Shown: in pieces, positions 8,104 through 11,381 of the stretch
Layout: each line of letters begins with the position of its first letter
Numbering within the stretch: position 1 is the first letter of the stretch
Source: Micrococcaceae bacterium UBA4005
Lineage (GTDB): Bacteria > Actinomycetota > Actinomycetes > Actinomycetales > Micrococcaceae
Direction: 5' to 3'
Assembly: GCA_002384315.1 (NCBI GenBank)
Contig: DGBL01000173.1
Location: 1 to 11,381 of the forward strand
Length of the DNA: 11,381 bases
Notes under the pieces: model-generated
Told to the model about the DNA's origin: nothing
The model's input: the letters and a program-made list of their open reading frames with translations, nothing else
The model's database searches: none
Position numbers and translations under genes: made by a program

Positions 8104-9989
8104 TGGTGCGCTCCGTGTTCCGAGGCCTGCGCCGGGGGGCTTTGAAGTTCGCGCAAGCGATGAGCGCTGACACTGTGGTCGAATCTGCCTCGCCGGAGCC
8201 ATTCCTCAAGGTTGAGCTGGGCCGGATCTGTCGCTGCGACGGAGGTATGCGAAATCTTCGGGTGGAGGGGTCGGGAATCGTCCTCTCCTACTCCCACCAG
8301 ATCCTCATGCATCTTTTCTCCGGGCCGGAGTCCGGTGAATTCGATCTGGATGTCTTTACCGGACATAGCAATCATGCGTTCGGCGACATCGAGAATCTTC
8401 ACTGCCTCGCCCATATCCAGGATGAGCACCTCACCGCCCCGGCCGATGGCTCCAGCCTGAACGACCAGCTGGCAGGCTTCGGGAATCGTCATGAAGAAGC
8501 GGGTCACCTCAGGGTCCGTGACGGTGATCGGGCCACCCGTGCGGATCTGCTCGGCGAACAAGGGAAGCATTGACCCGCGGCTACCGATCACGTTGCCGAA
8601 ACGGACCGACACGTACTTTTCGCCCGTGCGCCCGGCGAACCAGGACGTAATGGTCTCGGCGACCCGTTTCGAATGGCCCAGCACGCTCGTGGGATTAGCG
8701 GCTTTGTCGGTCGAGATGTTGACGAAATTGGTCACATCCGCGGCCTGGCACGCCTGCAGCACATTCAGCGTACCCAGAATGTTGGTCTTCCAGGCTTCCT
8801 CCGGATACTGCTCAAGCAGCGAAACATGTTTTAGCGCCGCCGCGTGGAACACCACCTCCGGCTGCCGGTCCCGGAATATTTCCAGCAATGTCCCGGCGTC
8901 CCTGATATCGGCCAGAATAGTATCCCGTCCCGTCAGCAGACCCCGCCCGGTGAGGGATATCTGCGTTGACTGCAGGCCAGTCTCGTCACGATCCAGCATC
9001 ATGAGTTCGGCTGGGGCGAACGCGGCCAGCTGGCGGCAAAGTTCCGAGCCGATAGAGCCTCCGGCGCCGGTGACCAGGACTCTGCGTCCAGTGATGTAGC
9101 CGGAAACTTCGTCCGCATGGATATCCACTGGCCGTCGGCCAATGAGGTCTTCGACAGCGACCTCGCGGAAATCCGAAAGACCCCTAGCGGTATCGAGCAT
9201 GTCCCGCAGCGGCGGCAGGACCAGCACCTTGATGTTCAGTCCCGCAACGAGGTCCGAGACCTTGCGCACCTGCGAAGCCTCGACGTCGCTGAACGCGATG
9301 ACCAGGACGGACGGCTGGACGCGGGTCACAATCCCCGGGAGGTTCTCGATCCGCCCCAGCACGGGCACGGAGGCGACCCGAAGGTGTTTCTTCGCCGGGT
9401 CGTCGTCAATCAGTCCCACCGGGTAGTACGGGGAGTCCGGATCCTGCATCATGCGGGAGACCAGTGAGCTACCGAGGAACCCCGCGCCGTAGATCAGGGT
9501 CCTTTGGGCGTCCTCACCCGGTTTTGCCTTGCTTTCCACATACATGCGCTTCAGATACCGGGTGGAGGCGAGGAACATCGCGGCGAAGGGAAAGGCAATG
9601 AACCCGATACTGCGCGGGATCTGGATAACACTAAAGAACGCGATGGAGACCAGCACCAGGACGATCGAGACAATGACGGTGACGATCACCAGCAGCTTGG
9701 CCTCATGGAAGCTTCCGAAGCTGTAGCGGCCGCGGTACAGAGCAAAGCTCAGGCCCACCAGCAACTGAGCGATGATCGCAACAATGCAGAAAATCAGCAC
9801 TCCACGGGCATTGATCTCGTTGACCAGCAACTCATAGCGCAGAATCAACGCCAGCAGGATCGCCACGACCCAGGCCACTGAATCAAAGAGATACTGAAGC
9901 CACAACCACAGGGTCGGCTTCTCCCCCGGCGCTGCGGTACTGCTGTGTGGGGCGCCCCCGGACTGGTTCCGACGCTCGTCTTGTCTCAT
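8100..9989 (-). CDS. Membrane-anchored nucleotide-sugar 4,6-dehydratase (PglF/WbpM/CapD-like)
   Basis: This 629-aa polysaccharide biosynthesis protein probably turns a UDP-HexNAc into its 4-keto-6-deoxy form. Four membrane helices come first (about 29-50, 63-84, 98-122 and 126-142). A first Rossmann domain (GAGFLG, 168-173) follows, then the extended-SDR catalytic domain, with the NAD motif TGAGGSIGSE at 307-316 and STDK at 426-429. LRPGEKMHEDL (554-564) near the end is typical of the family. Where classic SDR enzymes carry Tyr, this one has Leu437, four residues before Lys441. PglF-type proteins carry Met there. The ATG at 9987-9989 follows a close AGGA site. An upstream GTG at 10067 adds 26 unconserved residues and is less likely. 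Its stop overlaps the next gene by 4 nt. Confidence 0.9.
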   Translation of the reverse strand: MRQDERRNQSGGAPHSSTAAPGEKPTLWLWLQYLFDSVAWVVAILLALILRYELLVNEINARGVLIFCIVAIIAQLLVGLSFALYRGRYSFGSFHEAKLLVIVTVIVSIVLVLVSIAFFSVIQIPRSIGFIAFPFAAMFLASTRYLKRMYVESKAKPGEDAQRTLIYGAGFLGSSLVSRMMQDPDSPYYPVGLIDDDPAKKHLRVASVPVLGRIENLPGIVTRVQPSVLVIAFSDVEASQVRKVSDLVAGLNIKVLVLPPLRDMLDTARGLSDFREVAVEDLIGRRPVDIHADEVSGYITGRRVLVTGAGGSIGSELCRQLAAFAPAELMMLDRDETGLQSTQISLTGRGLLTGRDTILADIRDAGTLLEIFRDRQPEVVFHAAALKHVSLLEQYPEEAWKTNILGTLNVLQACQAADVTNFVNISTDKAANPTSVLGHSKRVAETITSWFAGRTGEKYVSVRFGNVIGSRGSMLPLFAEQIRTGGPITVTDPEVTRFFMTIPEACQLVVQAGAIGRGGEVLILDMGEAVKILDVAERMIAMSGKDIQIEFTGLRPGEKMHEDLVGVGEDDSRPLHPKISHTSVAATDPAQLNLEEWLRRGRFDHSVSAHRLRELQSPPAQASEHGAHQ

Positions 9990-10164
9990 GGTTCCTAACA
10001 ACAATCTGCAGCCTGCCCACCCCCTGGGACCGGTATGGCGCGGGGTTTCACTACACCATCCTTCCACGGCGGTGTAATAGACTCTTCCTACCCGAGCATA
10101 CTAACCGCACAATGCCGCGCCGCCCGGTTCGGGCGCGCGTTGCCGTCGGTCTGGAAGGAACATC
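9990..10164. promoter_or_regulatory. Divergent promoter region between dehydratase and glycosyltransferase
   Basis: This 175-nt gap separates two genes that point away from each other, so it should hold both promoters. On the plus strand, TGTAAT (10073-10078) is a good -10 match. The only -35 at 17 nt, ACTACA (10050-10055), is weak. On the minus strand, TTAGTA (10099-10104) and TCTATT (10076-10081) are 17 nt apart, also weakly matching. An inverted repeat, TACACC (10052-10057) / GGTGTA (10071-10076), overlaps the plus candidate and could bind a regulator. Placement is by eye only. Confidence 0.3.
10155..10160 (+). promoter_or_regulatory. Ribosome binding site for a TTG start
   Basis: AAGGAA lies 4 nt before TTG at 10165-10167. 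It favours this TTG over the in-frame GTG at 10177, which would lie too far from any such site. Confidence 0.65.
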
Positions 10165-11064
10165 TTGCACGAAACGGTGGCAGTCGCCGCGGTGACTTTC
10201 GACCGTCCGGCCGATGTACGTACCCTCCTCACTGCCCTCGATGCGCAAACAGTCCAGTTGCTCACTGTGGCATTAGTGGACTCCGGAAGCAGCGACGTCT
10301 CCGGAATCGTCGAGGACTCCCCCGGCACTATTAACTACATCCGTTCACTGAGCAACCTGGGCGGCGCAGGCGGGTTTTCGCTGGCCATCCTCTCAGCCCT
10401 GGCCAGCGGTGCGGACTGGGTCTGGATTATGGATGACGACGCCCATCCGGAGGACCCGGACTGCCTGGCGACGCTCCTTGAAGCAGCCAGCACGCGCGGT
10501 CTCGACGTCGTCCTTCCTCTGGTCGTCGCCCCCGGCCAGCCTGAGACCCTCTCCTTTCCGTTCCGCCTGGACGGCAAGCTCACCCACAGCCGGGAGCAGG
10601 TGGAACGCCACGGTTTCCTGCCGGGCATCGGCCAGTTCTTCAACGGCGCGCTGATCCGTTCGGACGTCTTTTTCCGGGTCGGGTTGCCCGACCTGCGGTT
10701 GTTCATCCGCGGTGACGAAACGGACTTCATGGTGCGTTTGGGGAGGGCTGGGATCCCATTCGGGACAGTGACCACCACCGCGCTGAGCCACCCGCCAGGC
10801 TGGTCGGAAGTGCAACGGGTGTGGGGCGACCGGCTACATGTGCTGGTTCCGGAAACAGCATTCAAGCGCTTCTACTTCTTCCGCAATCGAGGCTATCTCG
10901 CGCGCCGGTACCTCCGACCCCGCTCCCTGGTGGCGGACCTGGTGGGGTATCCGGCCTATTTCCTGCGCACCGGCGACCTGGCTGGCTTTGCCGCTTGGGC
11001 GCGCGCGTACTGGGCAGGGATCCGCGGCGGATCCTTCGGGCCGCCCCGGGATCTGGGATTCTGA
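10165..11064 (+). CDS. Family 2 glycosyltransferase, GlfT1-like
   Basis: This is a 299-aa GT-A fold transferase, probably cytoplasmic and adding a sugar to a lipid-linked glycan. The nucleotide-binding N-terminus (VAVAAVTFDRP, 5-15) leads to NLGGAGGF (64-71) and the metal-binding MDDD (89-92). FNGALIR (159-165), PDLRLFIRGDE (175-185, likely acceptor/catalytic region) and SHP (208-210) follow. These blocks, their order and the total length match what I remember of mycobacterial GlfT1, which adds the first galactofuranose residues of arabinogalactan. A rhamnosyl or other transferase of the same family is possible. Translation starts at TTG (10165) with AAGGAA upstream. It diverges from the dehydratase and is followed after one base by a second transferase, so the two form an operon. 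Confidence 0.87.
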   Translation: MHETVAVAAVTFDRPADVRTLLTALDAQTVQLLTVALVDSGSSDVSGIVEDSPGTINYIRSLSNLGGAGGFSLAILSALASGADWVWIMDDDAHPEDPDCLATLLEAASTRGLDVVLPLVVAPGQPETLSFPFRLDGKLTHSREQVERHGFLPGIGQFFNGALIRSDVFFRVGLPDLRLFIRGDETDFMVRLGRAGIPFGTVTTTALSHPPGWSEVQRVWGDRLHVLVPETAFKRFYFFRNRGYLARRYLRPRSLVADLVGYPAYFLRTGDLAGFAAWARAYWAGIRGGSFGPPRDLGF

Positions 11065-11065
11065 G

Positions 11066-11381
11066 ATGGCAACCCAGGCAAGCGCCCGCGCCGCGTCAGT
11101 AACGCTCGTGATCACGACGTTTAATCGCGCCGGATACCTCGAAGGTCTGCTGAGATCCGTTGCGCTGCTCGACCCAGCCCCGGGGGCGGTCGTGGTGGTG
11201 GACAACGCGAGCACCGATTCCACCCAGGAACTGGTCTCCCGGACGGAGGCAGAGTTTCCAGTACCGTTATACAACCTCAGGCTGCCGGATAACGTAGGTG
11301 GTTCCGGGGGGTTTTCCGCGGGAGTGCAGTACGCGCTCGACCACCGCGCCGAGTGGCTCTGGCTGATGGACGACGACGTCG
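11066..11381 (+). CDS. Family 2 glycosyltransferase, 3' end cut by window edge
   Basis: The first 105 codons of another GT-A family 2 transferase are visible. VTLVITTFNRAGYL (12-25) is the usual first strand and helix, VVVVDNASTDST follows (about 44-55), then DNVGGSGGF (77-85) and the metal-binding MDDD near residues 101-104. The pattern N-x-GG-x-GGF followed by W-x-W-x-MDDD is shared with the preceding gene, so the two are distant paralogues of the galactofuranosyl/rhamnosyl transferase type. The ATG at 11066-11068 is one base after the previous stop (TGAGATG). Its own ribosome site is poor, so it probably depends on coupled translation. Acceptor and sugar cannot be told from this fragment. 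Confidence 0.88.
   Translation, partial: MATQASARAASVTLVITTFNRAGYLEGLLRSVALLDPAPGAVVVVDNASTDSTQELVSRTEAEFPVPLYNLRLPDNVGGSGGFSAGVQYALDHRAEWLWLMDDDV

Noticed and set aside
8104..8202. Longer start for the sugar-phosphate transferase
   Set aside because: It would overlap the dehydratase by about 100 nt and add 33 low-complexity residues. The GTG at 8103 has a ribosome site and the usual 4-nt overlap.
9990..10067. Upstream GTG start for the dehydratase
   Set aside because: The added 26 residues look unlike the family and lie in the divergent promoter region, and the ATG at 9989 has a nearby AGGA.
11018..11034. Perfect 8-bp palindrome (two BamHI-like GGATCC arms) near the end of the GlfT1-like gene
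   Set aside because: It encodes ordinary residues (GIRGGSF) and has too little loop for a hairpin; chance is likely in GC-rich coding DNA.

Overview
This GC-rich window looks like a chromosomal segment from a Gram-positive actinobacterium. Order Micrococcales is likely, and an Arthrobacter-like member of Micrococcaceae is the best guess. The guess rests on the ATP synthase alpha subunit (N-terminus MAELTINA, C-terminus ending [10 protein letters not shown]), on separate b and long (271 aa) delta subunits, and on the gene order. It comes from remembered families; no database search was possible.

Positions 1-6913 (minus strand, read right to left) hold an almost complete F1Fo ATP synthase operon: atpI, a small AtpZ/AtpI-family gene, then atpB (a), atpE (c), atpF (b), atpH (delta), atpA (alpha), atpG (gamma) and atpD (beta). 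atpD is cut by the left edge, and atpC (epsilon) would be expected beyond it. Two junctions overlap: atpI/AtpZ-like share ATGA and atpF/atpH share TAATG. The other six junctions are gaps of about 50-97 nt, and several of these contain clear inverted repeats. The strongest are a roughly 50-nt stem-loop directly after the atpA stop and a pair of mutually exclusive hairpins in front of atpB.

Positions 7072-9989 (minus strand) hold two cell-surface glycan genes that overlap by 4 nt (GTGA). One is a membrane-anchored nucleotide-sugar 4,6-dehydratase of the PglF/WbpM/CapD type. The other is a polyprenyl-phosphate sugar-1-phosphate transferase of the MraY/WecA superfamily, with WbpL/WbcO-like motifs. 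Together they would make a 4-keto-6-deoxy nucleotide sugar and load a HexNAc-type sugar phosphate onto undecaprenyl phosphate. In mycobacteria a WecA homologue (rfe) also sits just before the atpI-like gene, so this pair occupies a known slot in modified form.

Positions 10165-11381 (plus strand) hold two adjacent family-2 glycosyltransferases, the second cut by the right edge. The first strongly resembles the galactofuranosyltransferase GlfT1 of mycobacteria as I remember it. They diverge from the dehydratase across a 175-nt region that should hold both promoters. Glycan initiation on one strand and chain transfer on the other suggest a cell-wall polysaccharide locus abutting the atp operon.

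I see no tRNA, rRNA, CRISPR array, insertion sequence, phage gene or defence system, and no gene-free stretch longer than 175 nt. I do not find a wholly new system. The points most worth checking are the intergenic RNA structures of the atp operon and the unusual dehydratase/transferase pair beside it.
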